The notes: generated from the sequence alone by a model not told the origin. A DNA stretch of 64,000 nucleotides from Enterobacter cloacae (GCA_014169315.1 AP022133.1:2232001-2296000); one strand, 5' to 3'; shown: positions 1-9,664, counted from the first letter of the stretch. Numbers and translations are program-made.

Positions 1-656
1 ATAAGCACACTAACGCCGGAATGCTGCGCGAGCGTTACAATTATTACTGTGAAAAAGTGGTGAAGGGGTTCTATAAAAATTACTTTTTACGTTTCGATCG
101 TCAGATTGTGCTGGTGGACTGCCTACAGCCGCTCAACAGCGGGCCGCAGGCGTTCAACGATATGCGCCTGGCACTGACACAGCTGATGCAAAGTTTTCAC
201 TACGGGCAGCGCACGTTGTTCCGCCGCCTGTTTTCACCGGTGATCGACAAACTGCTGTTTGCGGCGACTAAAGCTGACCACGTGACGGTCGATCAACATG
301 CCAATATGGTGTCGCTGTTGCAGCAACTGGTGCAGGATGCGTGGCAAAACGCGGCATTCGAAGGGATCAGTATGGACTGCCTCGGGCTGGCTTCCGTACA
401 GGCAACGCAGGGGGGGCTGATTGACCTCAACGGCGAGAAAATTCCGGCATTGCGGGGTAACCGACTGAGTGATGGTGAACCGCTCACCGTCTATCCGGGT
501 GAAGTGCCCGCGCGCCTGCCGGGACAGGCATTCTGGCAAAACCAGGGTTTCCAGTTTGAAGCATTCCGCCCGCAGGCCATGAACGTTGACCAGCCGTTGC
601 CGCACATTCGTCTGGATGCGGCGCTGGAGTTTTTGATTGGAGATAAATTGCGATGA
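1..656 (+). CDS. ycjX: YcjX C-terminal part (DUF463, psp regulon), 5' end outside window
   Basis: The reading frame is open from the first bases of the window (frame starting at position 3), so the gene begins upstream; about 217 C-terminal residues are visible. The segment resembles the C-terminal half of the DUF463/YcjX family, predicted P-loop proteins of about 465 residues; the P-loop itself would lie upstream and is not seen. The stop overlaps the start of ycjF by four bases (ATGA), indicating translational coupling. In E. coli ycjX-ycjF belong to the phage-shock (PspF) regulon; its promoter would be outside the window. The molecular function is not established. Confidence 0.9.
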   Translation, partial: KHTNAGMLRERYNYYCEKVVKGFYKNYFLRFDRQIVLVDCLQPLNSGPQAFNDMRLALTQLMQSFHYGQRTLFRRLFSPVIDKLLFAATKADHVTVDQHANMVSLLQQLVQDAWQNAAFEGISMDCLGLASVQATQGGLIDLNGEKIPALRGNRLSDGEPLTVYPGEVPARLPGQAFWQNQGFQFEAFRPQAMNVDQPLPHIRLDAALEFLIGDKLR

Positions 657-1705
657 CGGAACCGTTAAAACCGCGCATTGACTTTACCGGGACGCTTGAA
701 CAGGAGCAGCAAGAGGCGTTTAAAACGGCGCAGACGTTCAGCGGCCCGCAGGCGGATAATTTTGCACCAGCACTGACCGAAGAACGGGGTGTCGAGGAAG
801 GTCAGGCAGAAGCTGTCATTGAAGCTGCGCTGCGCCCAAAACGCAGTCTCTGGCGCAAGATGGTGGGCGCAGGGCTGGCGCTGTTTGGTGTTAGCGTGAT
901 TGGACAGGGCGTGCAGTGGACTATCAACGCCTGGCAAACTCAGGACTGGGTGGCGATGGGCGGTTGTGCCGCGGGGGCGCTGATTGTGGGGGCTGGTGTC
1001 GGGTCGGTTGCCACCGAGTGGCGTCGCCTGTGGCGTTTGCGACAACGCGCACATGAACGTGATGAAGCCCGGGATCTGCTGCACAGCCACGGCACGGGAA
1101 AAGGCCGTGCTTTCTGTGAACAACTGGCCACTCAGGCCGGGATAGACCAGTCACATCCGGCGCTTCAGCGCTGGTATGCCGCCATCCATGAAACCCAGAA
1201 TGACCGGGAAGTGGTGACGCTTTATTCCCACATGGTACAACCCGTGCTGGATGCGCAGGCGCGACGTGAAATTAGCCGTTCGGCGGCAGAATCCACGTTG
1301 ATGATTGCCGTCAGCCCGCTGGCGCTGGTGGACATGGCGTTTATCGCCTGGCGTAACCTGCGCCTGATTAACCGCATCGCGAATCTTTACGGTATTGAGC
1401 TGGGTTATTACAGCCGCCTGAGGTTGTTTAAGCTGGTCTTACTGAATATCGCCTTTGCCGGTGCCAGCGAACTGGTACGCGAAGTGGGGATGGACTGGAT
1501 GTCGCAGGATCTGGCCGCGCGGCTTTCGGCACGCGCTGCACAGGGGATTGGTGCCGGTTTACTGACTGCGCGCCTGGGTATTAAAGCGATGGAAGTCTGC
1601 CGTCCGCTACCGTGGATTGACGACGATAAGCCACGGTTGGGCGATTTCCGCCGTGAGTTAATCGGCCAGCTTAAAGAAACGCTCAATAAAAAACCCACTC
1701 AGTAA
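653..1705 (+). CDS. ycjF: YcjF, inner membrane DUF697/UPF0283 protein
   Basis: A 350-residue protein close to the length of E. coli YcjF (353). The N-terminal ~65 residues are polar and acidic. Two hydrophobic segments follow at about residues 70-90 ([18 protein letters not shown]) and 98-118 ([19 protein letters not shown]), with a further hydrophobic stretch near 220-290, typical of a multi-pass inner membrane protein. It overlaps the end of ycjX and is probably co-transcribed with it. The role is unknown beyond membership of the E. coli phage-shock regulon. The ATG at 653 fits the overlapping stop/start arrangement. Confidence 0.93.
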   Translation: MTEPLKPRIDFTGTLEQEQQEAFKTAQTFSGPQADNFAPALTEERGVEEGQAEAVIEAALRPKRSLWRKMVGAGLALFGVSVIGQGVQWTINAWQTQDWVAMGGCAAGALIVGAGVGSVATEWRRLWRLRQRAHERDEARDLLHSHGTGKGRAFCEQLATQAGIDQSHPALQRWYAAIHETQNDREVVTLYSHMVQPVLDAQARREISRSAAESTLMIAVSPLALVDMAFIAWRNLRLINRIANLYGIELGYYSRLRLFKLVLLNIAFAGASELVREVGMDWMSQDLAARLSARAAQGIGAGLLTARLGIKAMEVCRPLPWIDDDKPRLGDFRRELIGQLKETLNKKPTQ

Positions 1706-1728
1706 GAGGTTTGTTCACTATTCGTGCT

Positions 1729-1752
1729 GGCTGTCAATATTTGTTGACAGCC
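1729..1752. promoter_or_regulatory. TyrR box within a longer perfect palindrome upstream of tyrR
   Basis: The sequence contains TGTCAA, six bases, then TTGACA (1732-1749), the symmetric form of the TyrR operator (TGTAAAN6TTTACA consensus). The symmetry extends outward so that GGCTGTCAA at 1729-1737 is perfectly complementary to TTGACAGCC at 1744-1752. It lies 66 bp before the tyrR start. E. coli tyrR is autorepressed, so this is most likely the autoregulatory box. TTGACA at 1744-1749 could also be a -35 element, but no good -10 is obvious. The palindrome could alternatively act as a hairpin at the end of ycjF. Confidence 0.7.
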
Positions 1753-1817
1753 ATCTTCCGGATCACCGTGATCTGACATATCATTTTAATGTTATTGGCT
1801 TAAACGGTGAATTTCCC

Positions 1818-3359
1818 ATGCGTCTGGAAGTCTTTTGTGAAGACCGTCTCGGTCTGACCCGCGAGTTACTCGATCTTCTTGTTTTGCGTAGCATTGATTT
1901 ACGTGGCATTGAGATCGATCCTGTCGGGCGAATTTACCTCAATTTTGCCGAAATTGAATTTAATACCTTCAGTAGCCTGATGGCGGAAATCCGCCGTATC
2001 GCTGGCGTTACGGATGTACGCACCATTCCCTGGATGCCATCAGAGCGTGAGCATCTGGCGCTGAGTGCCTTGCTGGAAGCGATGCCGGAGCCTTTCCTGT
2101 CTCTGGATCTGAAAAGTAAAGTTGAGCGCGTCAACCAGGCCAGCTGCCAGCTCTTCGCACAGGGCCAGGAGAAGCTCAGCAACCATCACGCCTCACAGTT
2201 GATCCCAGGTTTTAACTTCCTGCGCTGGCTGGAGAGCAGCCCGCAGAACACGCATAGCGAACATGTGGTCATAAACGGACAGAATTTCCTGATGGAGATA
2301 ACGCCGGTGTACCTGAAAGGGGAAAATAATACCCTCGTTCTGACCGGGGCGGTGATCATGCTGCGTTCTACCGTTCGTATGGGTCGCCAGCTGCAAAATC
2401 TCTCCAGCCAGGATGTCGGTGCGTTCAGCCAGATTATTGCGGTTAGCCCGAAAATGCGCCATGTGGTCGATCAGGCACGCAAGCTCGCCAACTTAACCGC
2501 GCCTCTGCTGATCACCGGCGATACGGGCACCGGGAAAGACCTGCTGGCTCACGCCGTGCATCTTGCCAGCCCGCGAGCGGCGAAACCGTATCTGGCACTC
2601 AACTGTGCGTCCATCCCTGAAGATGCCGTTGAAAGCGAACTGTTCGGCCATGCGCCAGAAGGTAAAAAAGGATTCTTCGAGCAGGCGAACGGTGGTTCGG
2701 TACTGCTGGACGAAATTGGCGAAATGTCGCCACGTATGCAGGCCAAACTGCTGCGCTTCCTGAACGACGGGACATTCCGCCGCGTAGGGGAAGACCATGA
2801 GGTACATGTGGATGTGCGCGTGATCTGCGTCACCCAGAAAAATCTGGTGGAGCTGGTGCAAAAGGGCGTGTTCCGCGAGGATCTCTATTATCGCCTGAAC
2901 GTACTGACGCTGAATATCCCGCCGCTGCGCGATTGTCCGCAGGACATCATGCCGCTGACAGAGCTTTTTGTGGCCCGTTTCGCCGATGAACAGGGCGTAC
3001 CGCGTCCGAAGCTCTCCGCGGACCTGGGCACGGTGCTGACGCGCTACGGCTGGCCGGGCAATATTCGTCAACTGAAAAACGCCGTTTATCGTGCATTGAC
3101 TCAGCTGGAAGGGTACGAACTGCGGCCGCAGGACATCCTGTTACCGGATTACGACACCGGGACGGTGTCGGTGGGGGAAGAGGCGATGGAAGGCTCGCTG
3201 GATGATATCACCAGCCGTTTTGAACGTTCGGTGCTGACGCAGCTTTATCGTAGCTATCCAAGTACCCGCAAGCTGGCTAAACGTCTTGGGGTATCGCATA
3301 CCGCGATTGCAAATAAATTGCGTGAGTATGGTCTGAACCAGAAGAAGGGTGACGAATAA
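1818..3359 (+). CDS. tyrR: TyrR, aromatic amino acid responsive regulator
   Basis: Dual repressor/activator of aromatic amino acid biosynthesis and transport genes, responding to tyrosine, phenylalanine and tryptophan with ATP. The 513 residues match E. coli TyrR nearly end to end. An N-terminal ACT domain (about 1-75) is followed by a PAS domain (about 78-190) and an AAA+ domain with Walker A GDTGTGKD at residues 234-241 and the LLDEIGEM Walker B region. The C-terminal helix-turn-helix ends in TRKLAKRLGVSHTAIANKL. As in other TyrR proteins there is no GAFTGA sigma-54 contact loop. The start has a weak ribosome site (GGTGA at 1806-1810). A probable autoregulatory TyrR box lies upstream. Confidence 0.98.
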   Translation: MRLEVFCEDRLGLTRELLDLLVLRSIDLRGIEIDPVGRIYLNFAEIEFNTFSSLMAEIRRIAGVTDVRTIPWMPSEREHLALSALLEAMPEPFLSLDLKSKVERVNQASCQLFAQGQEKLSNHHASQLIPGFNFLRWLESSPQNTHSEHVVINGQNFLMEITPVYLKGENNTLVLTGAVIMLRSTVRMGRQLQNLSSQDVGAFSQIIAVSPKMRHVVDQARKLANLTAPLLITGDTGTGKDLLAHAVHLASPRAAKPYLALNCASIPEDAVESELFGHAPEGKKGFFEQANGGSVLLDEIGEMSPRMQAKLLRFLNDGTFRRVGEDHEVHVDVRVICVTQKNLVELVQKGVFREDLYYRLNVLTLNIPPLRDCPQDIMPLTELFVARFADEQGVPRPKLSADLGTVLTRYGWPGNIRQLKNAVYRALTQLEGYELRPQDILLPDYDTGTVSVGEEAMEGSLDDITSRFERSVLTQLYRSYPSTRKLAKRLGVSHTAIANKLREYGLNQKKGDE

Positions 3360-3364
3360 CGATA

Positions 3365-3388
3365 AAAAGCCTCTGTAAAGAGGCTTTT
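3365..3388. terminator. Bidirectional terminator between tyrR and the DUF4432 gene
   Basis: Inverted repeat AGCCTCT-GTAA-AGAGGCT flanked by A runs on the left and T runs on the right, so it can terminate both the rightward tyrR transcript and the converging leftward gene. Confidence 0.85.
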
Positions 3389-3426
3389 ACTTTTGCTTCT
3401 ATAGCGTGCTGTCGTCCTGACAGCAC

Positions 3427-4635
3427 TTATTCCTTCGCCAGAGGCGTGACACTGACGTCGACCTTTGTCTCTCCCTGAATCTTCGCAATCCTGTTCTCCA
3501 CTTCTTTCACCTGGTCATGATTTGAGAGCAGGGTGTAGGTCAGATCAAACTGGGTACTGGCCCCGGGCTGCAGCTGCTTAACGCGCTTCTGCTCGCGTTC
3601 GATGGTGACGGGGTAGGCATAGCTGGTGCCAGGCTCAATACCCGTGACATAACCCTGTTTCAGCGTGTCGGTATTTTTCCATAAGGTCAGTACCGGGAGC
3701 TGGCGAGTATCGAACTGGATTGATGCACCTTTATCACCTGCCTTATTGACCACTGCTGCGAGGGTTTCATGGTTTTCATCAGCCAGCGGTTTGATATTGA
3801 AGACCATTTCATCGAAGCCTTTGGTCGGGCCGGCGTAGGTTTGCCAGGTGTCCAGGCCAGCTTTGGCGTAGTCGTTGAACGGACTGATGCTTGCCGCTGG
3901 AGCCAGGAAGCGTGCGCCGGCTTCAAGGATTGGTGTACCAAAGTTGCTGTGGTAGATAATTTGATAATCATGGGGATAATCTGCATGGTTAGTTAAAACA
4001 TCATGCAGGCTGAAACGGTTGCTGCCGGGCACGTAGCGCAGTTCGGTCATCGTCTGCAAATCTGCTTTCTTAAACGTGCTCTCTTTGATCAAGCCGCGAA
4101 TGCGAATTTCGTGCGGTGCGGTATCAGCAACGTCCACCTCCACCAGTGACACTGGCGTATTTCCCGCCTTACCGTGCAGCGTATAAATTTGCCCATCAGC
4201 CGTGACAGGGTGGCCCGTCCATTCATAGCCACAGCGAACCATCATCTCGTTGAAACCTTCCAGCCAGCCGAGTCCATTGCGGCTTTCCAGGTTAATGAAG
4301 GCCGGATTAACCACCTCTTTCACCGGAGAATCCCACCCCATTTTTGTGCCAAAACCTTCAACACGCAGAAGATTCATCCCACGCGTCGGGCTTAACGTAA
4401 TAGTCAGGCCATTTTTACTGCTAATGACGATGATTTTGCTGCCTTCCTGCTTACCACCGTGCAGCACTTTTTGCTCAATGCTGAAATGCTGATCTTTAAC
4501 CTTCAGCTGATCGCTTGAAATCTGCCAGTTTCCTTTGTCTACGCTATCTTCAGCACTTGTCAGCACCCAGGTTTTAGCTGCCACATTGCCTGAAATCAGC
4601 ACCGCAAGTACCGTCAAAGCCAGTTTGATTTTCAT
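3427..4635 (-). CDS. Secreted DUF4432 / aldose 1-epimerase-like protein
   Basis: A 402-residue protein with a clear signal peptide (basic MKIK, hydrophobic LALTVLAVLISG, cleavage near VAA-K at about residue 20). The mature part looks like the DUF4432 galactose-mutarotase-like beta-sandwich family: LSPTRGMNLLRVEG near the N-terminus, WLEGFNEMMVRCG in the middle, then IIYHSNFGTPILEAGARFLAP. Related proteins bind or epimerise sugars and are often cytoplasmic; the signal peptide places this one in the periplasm. It has its own ribosome site (AAGGAT) and stands alone between tyrR and tpx, a position where K-12 has no such gene as far as I recall. The substrate cannot be told from the sequence. Confidence 0.75.
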   Translation of the reverse strand: MKIKLALTVLAVLISGNVAAKTWVLTSAEDSVDKGNWQISSDQLKVKDQHFSIEQKVLHGGKQEGSKIIVISSKNGLTITLSPTRGMNLLRVEGFGTKMGWDSPVKEVVNPAFINLESRNGLGWLEGFNEMMVRCGYEWTGHPVTADGQIYTLHGKAGNTPVSLVEVDVADTAPHEIRIRGLIKESTFKKADLQTMTELRYVPGSNRFSLHDVLTNHADYPHDYQIIYHSNFGTPILEAGARFLAPAASISPFNDYAKAGLDTWQTYAGPTKGFDEMVFNIKPLADENHETLAAVVNKAGDKGASIQFDTRQLPVLTLWKNTDTLKQGYVTGIEPGTSYAYPVTIEREQKRVKQLQPGASTQFDLTYTLLSNHDQVKEVENRIAKIQGETKVDVSVTPLAKE

Positions 4636-4854
4636 TTTTTATCCTTTTTGCTGAAACGATTATTTTCTTTCGTAAGGAAATCTAATGATTAGACGTAAAA
4701 GGAAATGTGATGCGGCTCACCTGAAGAGAAATTTCGATTTTTTAACCTTTTTTATGAGGTTTTGATCTCAATTTATTTAACAGTTAGATCAATTCTTGCA
4801 CGAAGAATGTGAAATAAAACAAATTGCGCTTTAACGATTCAGCTTTGAGGCAAT
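4636..4854. other. AT-rich intergenic region upstream of the DUF4432 gene
   Basis: About 220 non-coding bases before the tpx terminator. The stretch is AT-rich (TTTAACC, TTTATG, ATTTATTTAACAG) and presumably holds the promoter of the leftward secreted-protein gene. I see no recognisable operator, RNA gene or ORF. Confidence 0.5.
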
Positions 4855-4880
4855 AAAAAACCCCGCCATGCGAGGTTTTT
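4855..4880 (-). terminator. tpx terminator
   Basis: Imperfect stem (AAAAACC, CG, loop, CG, GGTTTTT) followed on the minus strand by TTTTTTATTG, 86 bp downstream of the tpx stop. Confidence 0.7.
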
Positions 4881-4965
4881 AAAAAACAAACGTGCTGTAG
4901 AGCGTAAGCAGAAATAAGTCCTTTTATTTCATGATATTGCTAAGCTATACATAACGGCTGTACAG

Positions 4966-5472
4966 TTACGCTTTCAGCACGTCCAGCGCTGCGGTGTAGT
5001 CTGGCTCGGTGGTGATTTCGTTCACCAGCTCGCTGAATACCACGTTGTCGTTTTCATCAATAACCAGAACCGCGCGAGCGGCCAGGCCTTTCAGCGCACC
5101 TTCTGCAATGCCAACGCCGTATTTCTCAAGGAAATCCGCATTGCGCAGCGTGGAAAGGGTAATGACGTTGCTCAGACCTTCCGCACCGCAGAAGCGAGAC
5201 TGGGCAAACGGCAGGTCAGCAGAAATGCACAGCACAACGGTGTTGTCCATTTCAGTCGCCAGCTGGTTGAATTTACGCACGGATGCGGCACAAACGCCGG
5301 TATCGATGCTTGGGAAAATGTTCAGGACTTTGCGCTTGCCAGCAAACTGGCCCAGCGTGACGTCAGACAGATCTTTAGCCACCAGAGTGAAAGGCTGCGC
5401 TTTGCTACCAGACTGCGGAATGGAACCTGCGACAGCAACAGGGTTGCCCTGGAAATGAACGAGTTGTGACAT
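4966..5472 (-). CDS. tpx: Tpx, thiol peroxidase
   Basis: Thioredoxin-dependent peroxidase of the atypical 2-Cys peroxiredoxin type that reduces hydrogen peroxide and alkyl hydroperoxides in the periplasm/cytoplasm. The 168 residues equal the E. coli length and are nearly identical. The peroxidatic cysteine is Cys61 in [10 protein letters not shown] with the active-site Thr and Arg (CAASVRKFN), and the resolving cysteine is Cys95 in SRFCGAEG. A good ribosome site (AGGAAG) precedes the ATG. It is monocistronic and divergent from ycjG, as in E. coli. Confidence 0.98.
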   Translation of the reverse strand: MSQLVHFQGNPVAVAGSIPQSGSKAQPFTLVAKDLSDVTLGQFAGKRKVLNIFPSIDTGVCAASVRKFNQLATEMDNTVVLCISADLPFAQSRFCGAEGLSNVITLSTLRNADFLEKYGVGIAEGALKGLAARAVLVIDENDNVVFSELVNEITTEPDYTAALDVLKA

Positions 5473-5579
5473 AGATATCTTCCTGTTTACATATAGTTAA
5501 CGTCGGGGCTAGTGTATGCCATCAGCGGATAACACGGCAAACCAATTTTTTTGCCTTTCGGCGTCGCAAGGAGTCAGTG

Positions 5580-6545
5580 ATGAGAAGCGTTAAGGTCTAT
5601 GAAGAAGCCTGGCCATTGCATACCCCGTTTGTGATCTCCCGAGGCAGTCGAAGCGAAGCCTGCGTGGTGGTGGTCGAGATAGAAGAAGAGGGCATCAAAG
5701 GTGTGGGTGAATGCACCCCATACCCCCGGTACGGAGAGAGTCTTGCATCGGTGATGGCGCATATCATGACGCTGGTGCCAGACCTGCAAAAAGGGCTTTC
5801 TCGCGAGGCGTTACAGCAGCGGTTACCCGCGGGCGCAGCGCGTAACGCTATCGACTGCGCTTTATGGAGCCTGGAGGCGGCTAAACAACGGGTATCGTTG
5901 CCTGCATTACTGGGCGTTACGCTGCCGGAGACGATTATCACTGCACAAACGGTGGTGATTGGTGAGCCTGAACAAATGGCGGCCAGTGCGAAGGCACTGT
6001 ATGCGTCTGGCGCGACGTTGCTAAAAGTTAAACTCGACGACCGCTTAATCAGTGAACGGATGGTTGCCATTCGCGCGGCTGTGCCAGAGGCCACGCTCAT
6101 TGTCGATGCCAACGAGTCATGGCACAGCGAGGGACTGGCGGCGCGCTGCCAGCTGTTGGCCGATCTGAACGTTGCCATGCTGGAGCAGCCTTTACCGGCA
6201 AATGACGATGCCGCGCTGGAGAATTTCATCCATCCTCTGCCCATTTGTGCGGATGAAAGCTGTCACACCCGCGACAGTCTGGCACAACTCAAGGGGCGTT
6301 ATGAGATGGTGAATATTAAGCTCGACAAAACCGGTGGCTTAACAGAAGCGCTGGCGCTGGCTAAAGAGGCACAGGTGCAGGGGTTTGGTTTAATGCTGGG
6401 CTGTATGTTGTGTACATCCAGGGCGATCGGGGCCGCATTACCCCTCGCGCCACAGGTGCGTTTTGCCGATCTGGATGGCCCAACCTGGCTGGCGGTTGAC
6501 GTCTCGCCAGCCCTGAGCTTTACCTCCGGGCAGCTTCATCTCTGA
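5580..6545 (+). CDS. ycjG: YcjG, L-Ala-D/L-Glu epimerase
   Basis: Enolase-superfamily epimerase that converts L-Ala-D-Glu from murein peptides to L-Ala-L-Glu so that it can be degraded. The protein is 321 residues, the same as E. coli. Signature residues are visible: the KxK catalytic lysine motif LLKVKLD, metal ligands in IVDANES and CADES, and the second catalytic lysine in NIKLDKTGG. An in-frame GTG lies one codon upstream (5577), but AAGGAG at 5568-5573 is spaced correctly for the ATG at 5580, giving MRSVKV as in E. coli. Its 3' end overlaps the end of mpaA by 10 bp in convergent orientation. Confidence 0.96.
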   Translation: MRSVKVYEEAWPLHTPFVISRGSRSEACVVVVEIEEEGIKGVGECTPYPRYGESLASVMAHIMTLVPDLQKGLSREALQQRLPAGAARNAIDCALWSLEAAKQRVSLPALLGVTLPETIITAQTVVIGEPEQMAASAKALYASGATLLKVKLDDRLISERMVAIRAAVPEATLIVDANESWHSEGLAARCQLLADLNVAMLEQPLPANDDAALENFIHPLPICADESCHTRDSLAQLKGRYEMVNIKLDKTGGLTEALALAKEAQVQGFGLMLGCMLCTSRAIGAALPLAPQVRFADLDGPTWLAVDVSPALSFTSGQLHL

Positions 6546-7249
6546 GGCTGCCAGCGCAGCAGCTCCACCATTGCTTTCAGGTATTTTTCGCTGGCTTCAT
6601 CGGATGAGATCGGCGGGAATTCCGCAGTGATGCAGTGTAAATTCAGGTCGGCGCACCAGCTACCAAATGAACCGGGTGTTTCATAGCCGACGCTGGTGAC
6701 AAGTGGAAGGGCGAATGCGTTCGCCAGCCACTGGCCCAGTACGGTGTGGCGCGGATCTTCAATACAGGCCAACGGGTCGTGGAAGGAGACAACCCAGGCC
6801 GGGTGGATCCGATGAATTAACTGGCAGAGCGCTTGTGTCTCAGGTTCAGAACCGGGCTTATCTCCCGTCAGTAACACGACGTCGCGCTCTTCCGCTGAGC
6901 TGTTCCAGCGGTACACGGTTTCCCCGGCACGCCAGTTCGCCGCCGGGAAATTACGGTTTAAGTCGATCCCCCTCGCATTTGCCCGTAGCCCAAGCTGGCA
7001 GCCATCCGGGTTCACGGTCAAAATAACGTGGTGTCGACGTAACGCTGGTGCGAGCGTTCGTAGTGCGCAGGAAAGGGTGACGATGGATGAGTTCTCGTCT
7101 CCGTGGGTTCCGGCTATGATCAATCCACTGTTGCGATCGGCCTCCGGGGCCGGAAACCAGATCAGCGGCGCGCCTAAAAATGAGCGTCCATAATGTTCAG
7201 TGCCTGGCGGGAAAGCGCCACGTTCCATCCTGGGTCGGGTGAAAGCCAT
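6536..7249 (-). CDS. mpaA: MpaA, murein tripeptide amidase
   Basis: Cytoplasmic zinc carboxypeptidase-like (M14) amidase that cleaves the gamma-D-Glu-diaminopimelate bond of recycled murein tripeptide. Zinc ligands are visible in GTHGDEN (HxxE) and VSFHDPLA (His), and the catalytic Glu in CITAEFPP. I chose the start at 7249 (MAFTRPRMERGAFPPG), which matches the E. coli N-terminus and has an AGGA ribosome site at 7256-7259; an upstream in-frame ATG at 7309 would add 20 unrelated residues. The predicted length is 237, against 242 in E. coli. It acts in the same pathway as YcjG and MppA on either side. Confidence 0.95.
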   Translation of the reverse strand: MAFTRPRMERGAFPPGTEHYGRSFLGAPLIWFPAPEADRNSGLIIAGTHGDENSSIVTLSCALRTLAPALRRHHVILTVNPDGCQLGLRANARGIDLNRNFPAANWRAGETVYRWNSSAEERDVVLLTGDKPGSEPETQALCQLIHRIHPAWVVSFHDPLACIEDPRHTVLGQWLANAFALPLVTSVGYETPGSFGSWCADLNLHCITAEFPPISSDEASEKYLKAMVELLRWQPQR

Positions 7250-7432
7250 AGGAGATCCTGATAAAGAAGTTACTACTGGCAGTGTTGTGCAAAACACGCG
7301 GTTAATCAAATAGTTTCCGTGTCAGCAGAACATTGCCAGATATCCGCTTTACGGTTTAAGGTATTTGCATTCCGCTGTTTCAAAACAAATAATTACGCAT
7401 CTGCGTATTACCGATTTTTTAAAGGGGATCTT

Positions 7433-9049
7433 ATGAAGCATCCTGTTTCGCTGCTCTTCTCTGCGCTATGCCTGTGCGGGCTATCTTCACTGTCTTACGC
7501 CGCTGACGTGCCATCGGGCACGATCCTGGCGCAAAAACAGGAGCTGGTAAGACACATCAAAGATGAACCGGCTTCGCTCGATCCGGCAAAAGCCGTGGGG
7601 TTGCCAGAGATTCAGGTGATTCGCGACCTTTATGAAGGGCTGGTCAATCAGAATGATAAAGGGGAGCTAACCCCGGGCGTGGCAACACGCTGGCAGAGTA
7701 ACGATAACCGAATCTGGACGTTCACCTTACGTGACAACGCGAAATGGTCTGACGGTACTCCTGTCACCGCTCAGGATTTTGTCTACAGCTGGCAGCGTCT
7801 GGTTGACCCAAAAACCACCTCACCGTTTGCCTGGTTTGCTGCGCTGGCAGGCATCAATAACGCTCAGGCAATTATTGACGGAAAAGCAGCACCGGATACG
7901 CTTGGCGTGACGGCTGTTGATAGCAGAACGCTACGTGTCCAGCTGGATAAACCGCTGCCGTGGTTCAGCAACCTGACGGCAAACTTTGCGTTTTATCCGG
8001 TTCAGAAAGCCAACGTTGAGAGCGGTAAAGAGTGGACGCGCCCGGGCGCGCTGGTCGGTAACGGTGCGTACGTTCTGAAAGATCGCGTGGTGAATGAAAA
8101 ACTGGTGGTGGAACCCAATACCCACTACTGGGATAACGCCAAAACCGTACTGCAAAAAGTGACCTTCATACCGATTAACCAGGAATCTTCAGCAACCAAA
8201 CGCTATCTGGCGGGTGATATTGATATTACCGAATCGTTCCCGAAAAACATGTACCAAAAGTTACTTAAAGACATTCCTGGGCAGGTGTATACGCCACCAC
8301 AGCTGGGTACCTATTACTATGCGTTCAACACGCAAAAAGGCCCAACGGCTGATGCCCGCGTGCGTCTGGCGTTGAGTATGACTATCGATCGCCGGATTAT
8401 GGCGGAGAAGGTGTTGGGCACGGGCGAAAAACCGGCATGGCACTTTACGCCTGACGTGACGGCGGGCTTCACGCCAGAGGCTTCTCCGTTTGAACAGATG
8501 TCGCAGCAAGAGCTCAATGCGCAAGCCAAAATGTTGTTACAGGCCGCCGGTTACGGTCCTCAGCGCCCGCTGACGCTGACCCTGTTGTATAACACCTCGG
8601 AAAACCACCAGAAAATTGCTATCGCCGTGGCATCCATGTGGAAGAAAAACCTGGGCGTTGACGTCAAACTGCAAAACCAGGAGTGGAAAACCTACATTGA
8701 TAGCCGCAACACCGGCAATTTTGACGTGATCCGTGCGTCATGGGTGGGCGATTACAATGAGCCGTCGACTTTCCTGTCGCTGTTGACCTCAACCCACAGC
8801 GGTAATATTTCCCGTTTCAACGACCCGGCGTACGATAAGATTATCAACCAGGCAACGCTTGAAACTACGGAAAAAGCGCGCAATGCAGACTACAACAAGG
8901 CCGAGAAAATTCTGGCTGAGAAAGCACCGATTGCCCCTATTTATCAGTACACCAATGGCCGTCTGATTAAACCGTGGGTCAAAGGCTACCCGATTACTAA
9001 CCCGGAAGATGTGGCGTATAGCCGTACGATGTATATAGAGAAGCACTGA
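7433..9049 (+). CDS. mppA: MppA, periplasmic murein peptide-binding protein
   Basis: Binds L-Ala-gamma-D-Glu-meso-DAP in the periplasm and delivers it to the Opp permease for recycling. The 538 residues align along the whole of E. coli MppA (537). A signal peptide ends at LSYA-ADVPSG. The extracellular solute-binding family 5 core includes DEPASLDPAKA, LRDNAKWSDGTPVTAQDFVYSW and the C-terminal IYQYTNGRLIKPW. An upstream in-frame ATG at 7319 is rejected because AAAGGGGA at 7421-7428 precedes the ATG at 7433. It is divergent from mpaA, sharing a promoter region of about 180 bp. Confidence 0.97.
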   Translation: MKHPVSLLFSALCLCGLSSLSYAADVPSGTILAQKQELVRHIKDEPASLDPAKAVGLPEIQVIRDLYEGLVNQNDKGELTPGVATRWQSNDNRIWTFTLRDNAKWSDGTPVTAQDFVYSWQRLVDPKTTSPFAWFAALAGINNAQAIIDGKAAPDTLGVTAVDSRTLRVQLDKPLPWFSNLTANFAFYPVQKANVESGKEWTRPGALVGNGAYVLKDRVVNEKLVVEPNTHYWDNAKTVLQKVTFIPINQESSATKRYLAGDIDITESFPKNMYQKLLKDIPGQVYTPPQLGTYYYAFNTQKGPTADARVRLALSMTIDRRIMAEKVLGTGEKPAWHFTPDVTAGFTPEASPFEQMSQQELNAQAKMLLQAAGYGPQRPLTLTLLYNTSENHQKIAIAVASMWKKNLGVDVKLQNQEWKTYIDSRNTGNFDVIRASWVGDYNEPSTFLSLLTSTHSGNISRFNDPAYDKIINQATLETTEKARNADYNKAEKILAEKAPIAPIYQYTNGRLIKPWVKGYPITNPEDVAYSRTMYIEKH

Positions 9050-9062
9050 TACCGTTAAACCC

Positions 9063-9098
9063 AGTGCTGGCGCAATGTTAGCGCCAGCATTGTTTTTC
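9063..9098 (+). terminator. mppA terminator
   Basis: Stem GTGCTGGCGC / GCGCCAGCAT with loop AATGTTA, followed by TGTTTTTCT just after the mppA stop. Confidence 0.85.
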
Positions 9099-9664
9099 TA
9101 CCGTAACAGTTCGGCAAATTTTGCTAACCATTGCGGGTGTGCAGGCCAGGCGGGGGCGGTGACCAGGTTGCCGTCAACATGTGCCTGATCGATACCAATA
9201 CTGGCGTAGTGTCCGCCGCTGAGCCGGACTTCTGGCGCACAGGCCGGGTAGGCACTACAGGTGCGACCTTTGAGTACACCGGCGGCGGCTAACAGTTGAG
9301 GGCCGTGGCAAACGGCGGCAATGGGTTTACGCACCGCGTCAAAGGCCCGTACCAGTTTCAGCACGTCATCATTCAACCGCAGATATTCAGGCGCTCGTCC
9401 TCCCGGGATGAGCAGTGCGTCATAGTCCTGTTCTTTAACTGCGGAAAAATCGGCGTTGAGCGTAAAACGGTGACCGGGCTTTTCGCTGTAGGTCTGGGCT
9501 CCGTCAAAGTCATGGATCGCCGTCATGATGTAGTCGCCTTTGTGTTTATCAGGACAGACGGCATCAACCTGATGACCAATCATCTGCAATGCCTGAAACG
9601 GCACCATTGTTTCGTAATCTTCAGCGTAATCGCCAACCAACATCAGGATTTTCTTACCCATCAT
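9098..9664 (-). CDS. DJ-1/PfpI family protein
   Basis: A 188-residue single-domain protein of the DJ-1/ThiJ/PfpI superfamily. The nucleophile elbow carries Cys119 in [14 protein letters not shown], the conserved acidic residue is Glu18 in DYETMVPF, and the glycine turn is [13 protein letters not shown]. Family members act as glyoxalases/deglycases, chaperones or proteases; the exact activity cannot be assigned here. Start: two adjacent ATGs (9664 and 9661) follow AAAGGAAC. It is converging on mppA and stands alone. K-12 has no such gene next to mppA, so this marks the start of an accessory segment. Confidence 0.85.
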   Translation of the reverse strand: MMGKKILMLVGDYAEDYETMVPFQALQMIGHQVDAVCPDKHKGDYIMTAIHDFDGAQTYSEKPGHRFTLNADFSAVKEQDYDALLIPGGRAPEYLRLNDDVLKLVRAFDAVRKPIAAVCHGPQLLAAAGVLKGRTCSAYPACAPEVRLSGGHYASIGIDQAHVDGNLVTAPAWPAHPQWLAKFAELLR

